Below are positions 21,091 to 32,608 of a stretch of 64,000 bases of DNA, in pieces. The notes under the pieces were generated by a model that was not told the DNA's origin, ran no database searches, and worked only from the letters and a program-made list of their open reading frames with translations. Origin of the DNA: Diplonema papillatum (taxonomy: Eukaryota > Euglenozoa > Diplonemea > Diplonemida > Diplonemidae). Each line of letters opens with the position of its first letter. The stretch's first letter is position 1. The position numbers were made by a program, and so were the translations under genes. Location of the stretch: contig JAPJBO010000308.1 of NCBI GenBank assembly GCA_030068145.1, positions 173,228-237,227 on the forward strand, read 5' to 3'.

Positions 21091-23452
21091 TTACCGCTGG
21101 CCTTCGTCCAGACGGCCCTGGAACAGGGTCGCCTGCTTCTTCTCAAACTCTTGCACCTGTTCAACGGTGGCAGGCTTGATGCAGTAGTCCGAGCTGCATT
21201 TCGTGCACTTCTGCGACGTTCCCTCGAACACCTTCACGTGGAGGGGGTGCTTGTTCTTCGCCTGCGTGTTGTGAGCTGCGCAGTACGCAACCTGTGTGTA
21301 TTGTATTCAGAGTGTAAGCTCGCCCATTGTTGTAACGTCGTTAGGCACCACCGAGGGTGCAAAGACGCTCACGAACCCCGCAATCGTCAGCTCAAGAGCG
21401 CTAGTCAACCATTCCATGCATTCCCTTCAAAAGAAAGAGTGCGCGATGTTGCTTGGTCCTTTGACCGAGGGTGCAATAGAGCGAGTTTTAAGGATCCGTG
21501 ATGTGTGTCTACGGTCGATAGTCAAGCCGGGTTGGTGTTGTTTCCTTGGGTGTGGGTATAGCTGGTACTTAGTCTGTCTGTTAGGTCCCTCTTTATTGCG
21601 TACATTTTCGTTCTTTGTTTGCAACAACTTTTTTGAACGACGGTGACCGACACCACGGCCACTTTCACATTGAACGTGGAGGAGGTGACCCGCGGCATCG
21701 TCAGCGAAGGGTAAGTGTCGGCGTCTTCGGACAACGTCCTTGCTCCCGCTGGCCTGACGTGGCGAATCGCTCGCAGGCTCATGTCAGACACAGCGATCTT
21801 CTACCGTCTTGAAGCACGGACCAAGGAGTCTGACATGTGTGCGAGGCTTCGGGTGCCAAACCAAAAGCCGCACTGATGTGTCAATCCTGGCCCTGGGCCC
21901 CCAGCGCCTACATTATTTTATTGGGAAAAATAAATTCCCTCTGGTGGAAATGGCTTGTAGGGGAGACCCCCTCGCAAATTTCTTTCTCCTTGTGGCGAGA
22001 GAAATCGCGTGTTTTGAGCTCGTTTTGAGCCAAATCCGCTTGTGTTTGACCCTCAGCGCTCGAAGACTTGAGAAGAAACCCCCTCCATGAACGCTCCGGC
22101 CAAGTACTAGGTCAAGTTCAGTGACAGTGATGTCGCACACACTGCAATTCCAGTTTCCAGTGGTAGATGCTGCAATTCCAGTTTCCAGTGGTAGATGCTG
22201 CAATTCCAGTTTCCAGTGGTAGATGCTGCAATTCCAGTTTCCAGTGGTAGATGCTGCAATTCCAGTTTCCAGTGGTAGATGCTGCAATTCCAGTTTCCAG
22301 TGGTAGATGCTGCAATTCCAGTTTCCAGTGGTAGATGCTGCAATTCCAGTTTCCAGTGGTAGATGCTGCAATTCCAGTTTCCAGTGGTAGATGCTGCAAT
22401 TCCAGTTTCCAGTGGTAGATGCTGCAATTCCAGGTTCCAGTGTTAGCTTTCCGTGTGTTTGAGTCTCGTTGCAACACCAACTGCAAGTCTTCCTGAACAT
22501 GATGGGTTCCAGCTGACTGCATTGTGCTTGCGATTCTGAGCAACTCGACTTGCAGCAAAGTGACCAAGTGTGCACCTGCTGATCACCTGCTGTGCAAGCG
22601 ACCGAACACTCGCGTTGCAAACTACACTGCACCAACTCCCCGCGATTTATCAAAATTTTCACGCCGTCCTGTAGCAACATGGCGATGCGGTTGTTTCCAT
22701 CCTCGGGAAGCTAGCTTTCCCAATGAAATCATTTATTCGGCGATAATTTCCGCCAATTTTGCCTCGGTGTCGGTTTTAGTCCCTCGGGAGGCCCTCGCCA
22801 CTCGCTCCGCTCGTGGCCCGAGGGGGGTTGCAAACCCCCCTCGGGCCTCCCTCGGGACTAAAACCGACACCTCGACAAAATAAACGGAAACTATCTTGCC
22901 GAATAATAAGCATTTATTGGGAAAAATAAATTCCCTCTGGTGGAAATGGCTTGAGGAGCGTGACGATAAATTTCGTTTATTTTTTGACAGGATTCCGTTG
23001 TGTTTGCACAGGCCGGACAAATAAACGAATTTATTTTTTCCGATCTCGGAATTTATTTTGCGCCGCCAGCTATTTTCAGTCGAAACAAATAAATGAAATT
23101 TATTGTCCCTAGTAGTCCGCTCGTGGCTCGGGGTTGCAAACCCCCCTCGGGCCTCCCTCGGGACTAAAACCGACACCTCGACAAAATAAACGGAAATTAT
23201 CTTGCCGAATAAATGCTTATTACTTGCTTGCGCCATTCAGGTATAAATCTAAAGCCAAGCGGGCACTTGTGAAGCAGCGGCTGCAAAACTTGCCGTGACA
23301 CCTATGATCAAAGTAAAGAGTGGGTAGGGTTGATTGGTTCTTTGACGTTGAGAAAATCTGCATACCTTGTTTCCGGGGCAGTTGGAACAGTAGTAGTACT
23401 GGAACGACTTGCAGTGCGGGCAGATGACACCGTTGGCTTGTCCAGACGACAT
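21091..23452 (-). CDS. Small cysteine-rich zinc-binding-type protein, copy B (two exons, 2-kb intron)
   Basis: Exon 1 is 23452-23366 (29 codons; CPHCKSFQYYYCSNCPGNK) ending AACAAG|GTATGC. Exon 2 is 21291-21091, preceded by ACACAG, and encodes VAYCAAH through LFQGRLDEGQR. The protein differs from copy A at a handful of positions (for example S3 for A3, CTKC for CSKC, EFEKKQA for EHEKKQV), mostly conservative. The intron is 2,074 bases against 250 in copy A and holds a 28-bp array and several inverted or dispersed repeats. About 40 bases of intron next to the acceptor are conserved between copies and then identity stops. The same CGGTAAGC follows the last codon. Function unknown; the duplication shows this is a real gene family. 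Confidence 0.72.
22144..22441. repeat. 28-bp tandem array (about 11 units) in intron of zinc protein copy B
   Basis: The unit contains GCAATTCCAGTTTCCAGTGG followed by TAGATGCT. Units are almost identical. The minus strand has no stop in any frame here, producing spurious repetitive frames. Confidence 0.95.
22764..22874. repeat. Inverted repeat with about 35-bp arms
   Basis: TCGGTGTCGGTTTTAGTCCC on the left is mirrored by GGGACTAAAACCGACACCTC on the right. Inside lies a second palindrome, GGGGGGTTGCAAACCCCCC. The right half recurs at about 23106-23220 with the same flank (ACAAAATAAACGGAAA). Confidence 0.85.
23106..23222 (+). repeat. Second copy of the GGGACTAAAACCGACACC repeat
   Basis: Repeats the right half of 22764-22874 and its flank up to TTGCCGAATAA, ending about 145 bases 3' of exon 1 of zinc protein copy B. 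A further shared block (GGGAAAAATAAATTCCCTCT) occurs at about 21923 and 22918. Confidence 0.8.
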
Positions 23453-23704
23453 CGTGCGGTAAGTTTTTTTTGTTTTGTTTTTCTTCAGGAAAAGACTGTT
23501 TTTCGGGGCAGGATTGTTGCAATCAGAGGAGAGCGTGGTGCCAAGGTCTGGCTGCATTCCTCTTTTTCGTGACAGTTCCAAGCCGACCCCTTCACTGCAG
23601 GCACAGCACGCAAGTTAGCACGGAAGAAATCGAGGGCCGCGGGTGCTTCAACTCTCTTTCATCTGCAGCACTCTGTCACACGTCTAGCCTTCAAGCGTAG
23701 CTGG

Positions 23705-23971
23705 CTAAACCTCGTAGTGGACTTGGGATGCGGTGGGTTGCTGTCGGGTAGGACTGTTCAGTTTCACGCTGCAGAAACTGTCTGCCGCAGCCAAGTGCAC
23801 CAAAGAGCCATGCTTCGTGCTCGGTCTTTGGCTATCAGAGCCAAGGCAGGCCTGCAACTGCTTGGAAACTCGGGCAGCTAGTCGCACTTGTTCAGGTGCC
23901 CGGTCGGCGCCTTTTCCTTCGTTCGGCTGTGAGCGTCGTCTGTATTTCCTTCGAAGGCTGCCTTGGGCCAT
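23705..23971 (-). CDS. Possible small basic protein, 88 residues, unidentified
   Basis: Starts at an ATG (MAQGSLRRKYRRRSQPNEGK onward), is Arg/Lys-rich in its first 20 residues, and lies on the same strand as and upstream of zinc protein copy B. A pyrimidine-rich stretch and an AG precede it, as for an acceptor. No family is recognised and it may be chance. Confidence 0.28.
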   Translation of the reverse strand: MAQGSLRRKYRRRSQPNEGKGADRAPEQVRLAARVSKQLQACLGSDSQRPSTKHGSLVHLAAADSFCSVKLNSPTRQQPTASQVHYEV

Positions 23972-26962
23972 CCACGCTTTGTTCGCCTTCAATACAGCAC
24001 ACGGTAAGAAGGGTGGAGCGAGAGAAGTATCCTGTGTTTTCGTCTTAAAACGAAACGGGCGAGCGAGCTTTTGAGAGTGCAAACAGGCAAAAAGGAAGAG
24101 AAAATCAGAACCAGAAGAAGAAGAAAAAGGAAAACGAAACGCCGACGTTCAGGAAGAATGGAATGCGAACGTTAAGCGCGCAGCAGGAACCGGGGAACCC
24201 GGAAGAGAACAAGCATGCTCTCTCAGGGAAACACTAGTTGACGCAAAAATACTCGGGGGCGCCGCCTGTGCTCACTGTTGACGGAGGCTAGAGGAGGAGG
24301 GGACAAGACAACTGCAAAACGCGTCTCGCGATCGAGCAAGTTCACTAGGCGTAACGACCGCCCGGGGTACTGACTGGGCGTGGAAGATGGGTTCTCCCCT
24401 TCTCGTTGTGCTAGGGGCGAGTTGCTCGCAGCAACAGCACACACCTAGAGCAGAAATAAGTAGCCGGCGGAGAATCGTCTTTTGGTGACCGCTTGCACCC
24501 CCACTAAACCCAAATTTACCGGTGTGTCGCGCAGGGCTGCAGCACCATTTTCTCATTTGGAATTCGGACTCTTATTTCGTAGCCGTGGGTGGGTGTTGAC
24601 ACGGGGCCTTTCCTCACGGACACTCAGCGAGCTTCGCTGCCTCAGCGCCGTGCACCGGGAGGTTCTCTGATTCCCCAAGCTCGTGTTGCGTTAGTGGCAT
24701 TGTCCTTTGACAGAGTGACCCGATGCTCTCGCTAGATACGGTTGTGGGTGGCATCGGCACGCTGATGTGTGCCGCGTTTTAGCTTCCTCCTCAGTGACTC
24801 ACAAACGGCGGCCACCTCGAGTATTTCCCGTCAAGCAGGGGCTTATTCAAAAGAAGAAGAAAAAAGAGGAGCACCCGCCTCGCAGGCGCGGTCCTTTCTT
24901 ATTTGCGCCACGGTCGCGCCCATTCGGCCAGTCCACCCTTTCGGTTCACATTTCGATATGCAACCGGCTTCTTCGTGGAAGAGGCCTGGGCACTCATTTC
25001 ATTACAACGCTGAGAGATCAGGTCAAGCGCGAGTAAACGGCGGAAGTAACTATCTCTTAAGGTGGCCAAAAATGCCCTCGTCTTCTAATTAAAGACGCGC
25101 ATGAATGGACCAATGAGATATCGTCAAGGGAGCGGACTTGAAATTGTCAGCGGGGAAAAAGAAGACCTTGTTGAGTTTGACTCTAGTCTGACTTTGGGAT
25201 TCATTTCCACTCCAAACACAATCACGCCGTTCTGGCCCGATGAAAAAAGAAAACAGCGCAGGCCAAGTCCTGTCGGACGTATGCAAAACTATTCCTCCGG
25301 CACAACCCGGATCTCGACGACGCCTGGGCTCGAGGCCTTGTGGCAAACTTCGATGAAAAAAGACAGGCGCTTCGTTTTGTTTGTGCGTGCCGATGCGATC
25401 GTTTTCCCGGCTGGATTTACCCTGTGTCATTTCCAGGTAAAGGAATTTCTGATCGACCACCAAAAACACGCCTGCCTACGTCTTTTTAGCCTGCACAATA
25501 CATTGAAGGGGGCAACCCGCAAGATTGTTAGTACCAAACAGAAACCAGCGTTTGTGTGGCGAGTGTGCGTCCCGCGTCGGACGCCGGGCACAAAGCTGGC
25601 GCCCTCCTCCCTGCGTCCAAGGTAAGCCGCCCTTTCTTTAGACTGACTTCTGACGATCCTGAGGGACGGTCAGTTTTGGTGTCTTGTGACTCTTTTTCTT
25701 TGGTTATCGGGGTCGACTCTCTAGAACGGAAGGCTGAGCTTACGTGGACCGCTCATCTGCGATGGGTAACTCACGGTAAAACCTTTGTACTTACGTACGC
25801 TTCTTCTTCGTTAAGAAGTGTGAAAACGGGTTTTTGCCTAGAGGCTTTTCGTGTTATTTTGCAAATGCTTTGAGCTATCGTTGTGTCTGTGCTTTCAGTC
25901 GTCTTCTTTAACCATGGTTAAGTGCGCAAATGGTGTCAGCCGAAGCTGGTAAAGCTTCCGAGGCGGTCGGGTTTGGCTAGACGCTAACAAAACACGCCAA
26001 TCCCTGCCACGCAGTGTCATTGGAATTGACTCTTCCTTTTTTATTTCTTTTGCGCTGTCGGCGCGCGGCGCGCTTTTTTGGCTGATGCTGGGTCCCGCAG
26101 GCGGTGGCACTACGCGCATGACATCCGTTTGATGGGGGCATCTTAACCCGGGAAGCGAGGCCGAAAGAAGCTAGGAGAAACTCAGCTAGGGCAGAGGACG
26201 GGGGAGAGGCGGGGAGCAGCAAGGACTAGGGGAGCACTTCGAAGTCAGGCGTTTGGATGACGCTCACGTCGGTTACCGAGATGCTGCCCCCACCCCCTGC
26301 CACCCCACACGGTGGACTACTTCGATGGGCAGCGTTGACAGGCCAAAAGAAGAAGGATGTGCAAGAATAGTTGAGTCGCAGCTCTTGACGAAGACAGATG
26401 GAAAAGGTTGTCGAAACGACAACCATCCCGCCCGAGCGGTGGGAAGCGAGCAGGACGTCGCATTGGTTTCACCCATCTAAAAAACGCTTGCGCGGCTGAA
26501 GATGCGCAAGCGGCGGCAAGCCTGGTTCACTGGTCGTGAATCTATTTGCTTCAACCTGCCAGCTACGTCAACAACTGGCGCACTGAGCACCCCACCTTTC
26601 CCCCACCCCCGTCGCTGCCGCCTGCAGATCACATTTCTATGCGCCTCTCAGGCCGAGGAGCAGGTTGTTGCCCCCCACAACGTACTGAACGTTGCTGGAC
26701 ATGGAGAGCGTCTGGGCAATCTGCTTCGCCGCCTCGATTCTTCGGAGCTCGATCTGCGGTTTTTTTTTGGGGGGGCGGGGATGAACAAAAGAACGAGTTT
26801 TGAATGGTTAAGGCGCCGCAGTGGTTCCATCCGCACCGTGTTTCGGTCCTTGAAGCCACGGACACATCCACCATCATCAACGCGGAACCTTGAGTGTCTG
26901 CAGACAGGACACCGCTGTGTCTGGTTTCGTGTGTCATACACGAAGCACTTGTCATGCACAAT
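23972..26962. other. No gene recognised
   Basis: Only short frames. About 26820-26915 carries a copy of a dispersed repeat (TTGAAGCCACGGACAC, then GTCTGCAGACAGG) also seen at 33125, 33625 and, weakly, 39825. Confidence 0.45.
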
Positions 26963-27119
26963 CACTTGTTATATAACAAGTGACCTAACAAGTGAAAATG
27001 TATAACAAGTGCCACTTGTTATATAACAAGTGCCACTTGTTATATAACAAGTGATCACTTGTTATATAACAAGTGATTGCTTGTTATATAACAAGTGATT
27101 GCTTGTTATATAACAAGTG
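26963..27119. repeat. Cluster of 20-bp perfect palindromes
   Basis: CACTTGTTATATAACAAGTG and close variants (GCTTGTTATATAACAAGTGA) occur about six times with spacers of a few bases. A looser copy (ACTTGTTCTATAACAAGT) lies near 27359. It could form cruciforms or bind a dimeric protein. Confidence 0.9.
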
Positions 27120-27652
27120 TTTGGTTGCAATTTCATAAGGAACCGGGGGTTGTACCTACCCACGAGGGAAGCAGTCCAGAAAATCACGTGATCTGCAAGA
27201 CACAAGGCTTTTGGCAAACAAACATGTTACATTTGTTTGTTGAAGTCCGCCTAAAAGATTGCAGCCGTGTCGTGTAAATAAACTCAGAAAAGTAAGAGAC
27301 TGCTTTGCAGCACCATGCCAAACGCAGCCCCAAAACACGCATAGTGCTGAAGGGTCTTACTTGTTCTATAACAAGTAGCCTGGTTTACCGATGTACGAGA
27401 GAAAAACACGTGATCAGCAAGACGCATGTACTGAAAAACGATAGCACCGCAGAAGCAGAGCCGTGGTGGAGGACGTCGCGTCGGCTCGCTCTGACCTGTG
27501 GTCTCGGCCGCAGTTTCACGCATAGTTCAACTAGCTTTACCTCAATCTCGACCCCGGCATCAAGAGAACGTGAGAGAACCTCTGAGGGAAGCATGTTCGG
27601 CTTCTTGAACCACCTTGATGCAGGAGAAAAGAACGCATCATCAAAGAACGCA

Positions 27653-30600
27653 TCACACAACGTGATGGTGCTTCATGTGAGAGTCTCTAAGCCTGGATGA
27701 GGAAAAGCTCGCTAAGCACAGAGGGCACTTTGTCTTTGTAAGCATATCTGAGTGATTGTACAAGACGTGTTGGCTTAACCCGCTTGTGAAAACTCGCTTC
27801 TTGCAAGCAGGGCACTCTTGTTTGCACTCACACGGTACAGCTGGACGGTGCTGCGTGTCGTAGTGTGCGTAGAGACCAAAGACCTTCTTGAAGTGCTTAT
27901 TGCAGATGATGCAGCTGAAAACGGCGTCCTCATCTTCACTCTCGAGTGAGCTCTCATACCCGCTGCTACTTTCGCTTTCAGACGCAAGAGGAGCTTTCCA
28001 CGGCGTGTCATTACACACACAAAGCTTAAATTCAGAGTGTGTTTCGACGCCTGGGTTGGCACAGAACTTCTGCCCCCATCGCGTCGCCCGACATACGGTA
28101 GCACCAAGGCCGACAACCTTTAAGCGCGCAATCAGGCTTCTAGTCGCTTTCTTCCAAGTGTCATCCTTTTGCGTAACGCACGTGCAAAACACTATCACGT
28201 CGTACTGGAACAAGTTAGGCACAGCGGCGACGCATTCGGAAAGCTTCGGCAAGGGCCGACGTTTCTTGTCGGGGTGAAAATGCTTCGTCTGAAGCTCCAG
28301 CACCTGCAGATCGCGCTCCATCGTTTGCTGGGAAGTCCTTCCCACCCAACGCTTGCGCTCTCCGTTCATGTGCTCGAACATTTCGTCTGACACTGCCAGC
28401 CTGTGAGCATCTTGCGGATCAAACCAGTGTTCCATGCTGTGGGCATAGGCCGACAAAGTGATGCCAGGGTTCGCCCACTCCAACAAGAAAATCAGAGCGT
28501 GATAACTTAGCAAACCGAGCAAGAAGTGTTTTGCGAAGTTGGTCGCACCCTGCGCGGAAAAGAAGCGAACCGGTATGTCTTGATACCGAAAAAAGACAAG
28601 CATATCCATCAAGCAACATATGGTACGATGCCAAAAGGGGGGGGGGGGGTTTGGGCGGAAAAATCCCCGCATAGTTCACCAGGGTCTGACGGGTACTGAG
28701 GCCCCATACCCTTCCTAAAACATCATTCTGCGTTCAAATACGCCCTCAGAAGCCTCCGGAGAGCCTTCTATGATGTCCCAAATGCAATTTTTGTGGGTTT
28801 TTAGGGGGTCCCCCCGTCTGCTGGCCGTAAACCGCCATAGAAGACACATATGCAACCTGATGCTGGGTCGCTCCTCGGAGCAAAATCTCGGCCTAAACAC
28901 ACGTTTTCGGCGTTCTCTATCATTCTCCAGGTGCATTCGACCCTCGGACTTCATAAATTATCTCGCTTACAGGTGTTCCGGGGTGTGCAAAAACAAGGCG
29001 AATGGACCCTACAGACCGTACCACGCCCTGCCTGTCTATACAGGCTTTGGGGTCGAATTGCGCCGCCTTGGCGCCATGTGCACCGTTTTGGTCTCGTTTG
29101 TGCTGCTTTGGGATCCACTAAGAACTCTAGTCTGATTTGCGGGACGCTTTGCTCGGTTTTGGTGCCCACTTCACCGTTCAAAGTGCATCCAGTGGTGAAG
29201 ACTTTGCGCCGAAGCTGGAGAGGAAGCGACCCAGTAGGCGCCACTTCACCGTGAGCGGGTCTCGGAACAGGACTCAAACTGTGGCCCAGGTGATACTGCC
29301 GACCATGGCAGGTGTGTGCGCCACACAGTTTGTCTGACCAAGCTCACTGCACAGGAGCTTGCCACACATCCCTCGGGTCATGTGCCGCCTGTGCAAAGAC
29401 ATCCAGCGAGAAGCACTTTGCAGCCATGGGTGAGAAAGATGCCAGAAGGGAAGACATTGCCAGGAAAGCTCTGAAAGCCTGCCCTGAAAGCGGTGAAGCC
29501 TGCTTCAAAATCATGAAGTGAACGCGTCGTAGTCAACCGCTTGAGAACGGCTGATGATCGCCTGTTACTTAACGCTTGTCCTACTTCGTTCACCAAGCCT
29601 TGCAGAATCACCAGAATAGCATAACATGATGCAGGTAGAAGCCTGAACAGGCCTTAGAACAGTGAAAGTGGGCGCCAAAACCGAGGAAAGCGTCCCGCAA
29701 ATCAGACCAGAGTTCTTAATGGACTCCAAAGCAGCACAAACGAAGCCCGAAACGGTGGATGTGGCGCCAAAGCCAGTGCAGGTTGACCCCAAAGCCTGTA
29801 TAGACAGGCAGGGCGTAGTTCGGTCTGTCCCCAATGCAGGGGGCCATTCTCCTTATCTTTGCACGTCCCGGAACACCTGTGAGTGAAAGAAACCACGAAG
29901 CCCGAGGGTCGAATGCACCTGGAGAGTGCTAGAGAACGCCGAAAACGTGTGTTTGGGCTGGGATCTTGCACAGAGAAGCGACCCAGCATCAGGTTGCGTA
30001 TGTGTCTTCTATGGTGGTTTACGGCCAGCAGGCGGGGGGACCCCCTAAAAACCCACAAAATCGCATTTGGGACATCATAGAAGGCTCTCCGGAGGCTTCT
30101 GAGGGCGTATTTGAACGCAGAATGATGTTTTAGGAAGGGTATGGGGCCTCAGTACCCGTCAGACCCTGGTGAACTATGCGGGGATTTTTCCGCCCAAACC
30201 CCCCCCCCCCCCTTTTGGCATCGACTCATATTGTGTGCTCGTTCCCTTTGGTTCGCATCAGCAGAGTGGCTAGCAGTTTGCGCGCTTGTGAACCAGTCAT
30301 ATTGCAGCCCACACTTCCAAGTACAGCTTGTTCCACCGCTGCCGCATGCGGAAGGGTGCGCAGGATGAGACGCATCACTCCCTTGACGTCGTGCAGGGCT
30401 GGGGTGACTGTGTAACATGGTTGGACAAACCGTTGGGCAATGTGACATGTGTAGCCGGCCTCGTGCATTTCTTGAATGCTGAGCCGCTCGCAACAATGCA
30501 TGTGTTGTAGCCGATCTTTTATAGGCGTCGCACAAAAGGCGCTCCTGTGCCCAGAGCTACCGACACCTGTGAACAACGACCAAAGCTCCGCGTGATCTCC

Positions 30601-30924
30601 GCCGATGCGAAAGAGCTGGAGGGACACAGCTTGATCGCCCACGTGAAACGTGCCTTTCTGGACTGCGGTCAGCTGGGGCAAGCACTGAAATATCCACCAC
30701 TCGTGGAAAGACGCTTTTCGCTTGTCGCTGAGTGTGAGGAAGTGTGATACCGTCTCACCAGCTACGAGGCCGATTGCTAGTCGCTGTCTAGAGGTCCGGG
30801 AACGGAATGCGTTCCCTGGATTGTATCCATCCATGACCAGAAGAACTGATGGGGCCTCCGAGTCTGCCTTCACCGGAAACGTCTTCAGGAGAAAGCTGAG
30901 TGATCCCGCAACACTCCCCAAAAC
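27653..30924 (-). pseudogene. C2H2 zinc-finger gene interrupted by a foldback element
   Basis: The coding frame runs 30924-30227, is cut by the insertion at 28622-30226, and resumes at 28616 in the same frame to the stop at 27653. The 5-bp CATAT (+ strand) at 28617-28621 and 30227-30231 is the target duplication. As it stands, the upstream part ends at a TGA formed at the junction. The C-terminal 87 codons hold three zinc fingers: CIICNKHF with HYDTQH, CPACKKRV with HVLYNH, and CPLCLASF with HMKHH. The N-terminal part contains LLVMDGYNPG and IGGDHAELWSLFTGVGSSG, loosely like conserved blocks in proteins encoded by some large eukaryotic transposons. The frame is open upstream only to 30924, after a CTGTAG that could be an acceptor, so earlier exons may exist. 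The excised frame has no other break, so the insertion is probably recent. Confidence 0.7.
28622..30226. mobile_element. Foldback (long inverted-repeat) element, 1605 bp
   Basis: Two arms of about 570 bases (28622 to about 29190 and about 29660 to 30226) are inverted copies of each other with scattered differences, separated by a 470-base centre. The tips read GGTACGATGCC and, on the other strand, AGTCGATGCC, each followed by AAAAG and a run of 12-13 G. A CATAT target duplication flanks it. No transposase is recognised: the centre has only a 69-codon frame (29312-29521). It is therefore probably a non-autonomous DNA transposon. It sits within a coding frame. Confidence 0.85.
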
Positions 30925-32120
30925 CTACAGTACCGACAAACTTCGTTTACACCAAGCAGGGCATCTTTGTGTACTCGGGTAATATCGACAAAGCCACTAC
31001 ACCCGAAAGCAGAAGTTGAAGTTCACCATACTATCTGCGGGTAGCTGGCGAAATGCCACCGACCAGCCGTCAGTAGGCTCTCGCACGGTGGTTCGGTAGG
31101 ACCGTGACATCGCAATGGGGCATGTCAGAAGAGACATACAAGATTGACGGACACCCGCACAATCGACAGTCCTCTGGGTCACTACTAGATCTCGAGTTCA
31201 GACCCGAGTGTTTTTTCTCCCATGGCATCATCTATCCTCTGCAGCCTTCGACCATGGGAAGTTTTGCCGAAACACACCCCGCGCGACTCCCCGCGCGTTC
31301 AGGGCTGATGAACTCTAGACTGCCACCGCAACCCCTCGGACACATCAAGTTCATCATCACTCATCTTTGAGCTCATCGTACAGGAATTCCACCAACAACG
31401 GGCACAAAAGTGCTAACAGCGGACCGGCCAGTAGTATAGCCGGCACATATGGTGTGACATCCAGTAGCAGAAAGTCTTGTGGCAAAAGTTTTTTTTTTCT
31501 GAAAAGTTTTTTTTTTGCGCGCGCGCGCGTAAATTTCTGTGGGCCGACGGACATGAGCCAAGTAGTAGTAGTTGTCATCTCACCACATGAGCCAAAAAAA
31601 AAAAAAAAAAACCCGCCTACCCTTACCGACGACCCGTGGGACGTTTTTTTTAGTTTCTTCTTGTTTTTATTTTTTGTAAATATTTTTTCGGGGGTTCGCG
31701 TAACCCTTCTTTTCCGGAAGATAACGTTATCTTTTCTTTTCTCTCTGGCGCTCTTTTTCTCTCTATCTCTCTCTTTGGTTAGCAAAGCGACTATTGCGAC
31801 CGACACCCCGACACACCCGTAATGTGATCAAGGGCCCCCCACGTTCTACATGTTGAGCATTGAGTTCTTTAAGGTGCAAGTGCCATCAAGGCAGGCGAGC
31901 ACTATGTTGAGCAGGGGTTGCCATGTAGCCCGTACCGGTCTAAGCCTTCATTGTAACATGTGTCATACGGGGGTGGGGAGGCTTTGCTTAATGTGAAGAG
32001 CGCGTGATGCTTGCATGCTTTGTTTAGCCCGCTGGTGTGTGGAAGGATGTGCAGGAAAGACGAAGAGCGAAACCATAGAAGTCGGCGCTTTATTTTGTGT
32101 ATGTGAACTGCTAATTCACT
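30925..32120. other. No gene recognised; part of a dispersed repeat
   Basis: About 31828-31940 matches the tail of the 5089-5345 repeat (CCCCACGTTCTAC, GTTGAGCAGGGGTTGCC). Simple tracts include GCGCGCGCGCG near 31517 and an 18-base A run near 31594-31611. Nothing resembling the missing last prohibitin exon was found. Confidence 0.5.
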
Positions 32121-32259
32121 GCGTGCGTAGGAGTGCGTGCCACGCCGCGAAGTCGTTGGCGTGAGCCTCGATGGAGCGTGGATGAGCGCAGATCTTGGTT
32201 GTGGTAGCGAATATTCAATGGAGAACATTGAAGGCCGAAGTGGAGAAGGTTTCCGTGTA
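32121..32259 (+). repeat. Dispersed 140-bp repeat (copy 1)
   Basis: About 95% the same as 49225-49365 by eye (CGCCGCGAAGTCGTTGGCG, GAATATTCAATGGAGAACAT, then GGAGAAGGTTTCCGTG). Same orientation, 17 kb apart. Flanks differ. Confidence 0.85.
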
Positions 32260-32280
32260 CACATAACAGGCGCTTGGTTT

Positions 32281-32450
32281 TTAGAGTTAAAGTTCGCTTG
32301 AGAATCCAGGATTTTAGAGTCTCCGGGTGACTTTCGTCGGATGGGTTCTTTTAAAGCTATTACGTACTGGGAGGGATAGGGGGCTTTTTAGGGTGAAAGT
32401 TCGATTGAAACTCCGGGGTTTTAAAGTCTCCGGGCGACCTTCGTCCATTG
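32281..32450 (+). repeat. Two partial copies of the TTTTAGAGTTAAAG family
   Basis: Starts at about 32281 (TTTAGAGTTAAAGTTCGC) and 32389 (GGGTGAAAGTTCGATTG). A further short piece at 32953-32985 lies at the start of prohibitin intron 2, next to exon 3. Confidence 0.7.
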
Positions 32451-32608
32451 TTTTGTGTGTGCGTGTCGGTTGATCAAGTCCCCACTTGCTCTTAGGTTTG
32501 GTAATTCTGACCAACCGTCAACACACGACCTGCCCACGATTTCTCGCTTTCACAACAGGGCAACACCTGCAAGAGTGTTCGGGCGCAAAAGGCAACAACG
32601 GCACATAC

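Noticed and set aside
22107-22680. Repetitive minus frames up to 255 codons across the 28-bp array
   Set aside because: Same artefact of a stop-free tandem unit, and the array lies in an intron of zinc protein copy B.
28622-30226. LTR retrotransposon
   Set aside because: The repeats are inverted, not direct, and no gag, protease or integrase is present.
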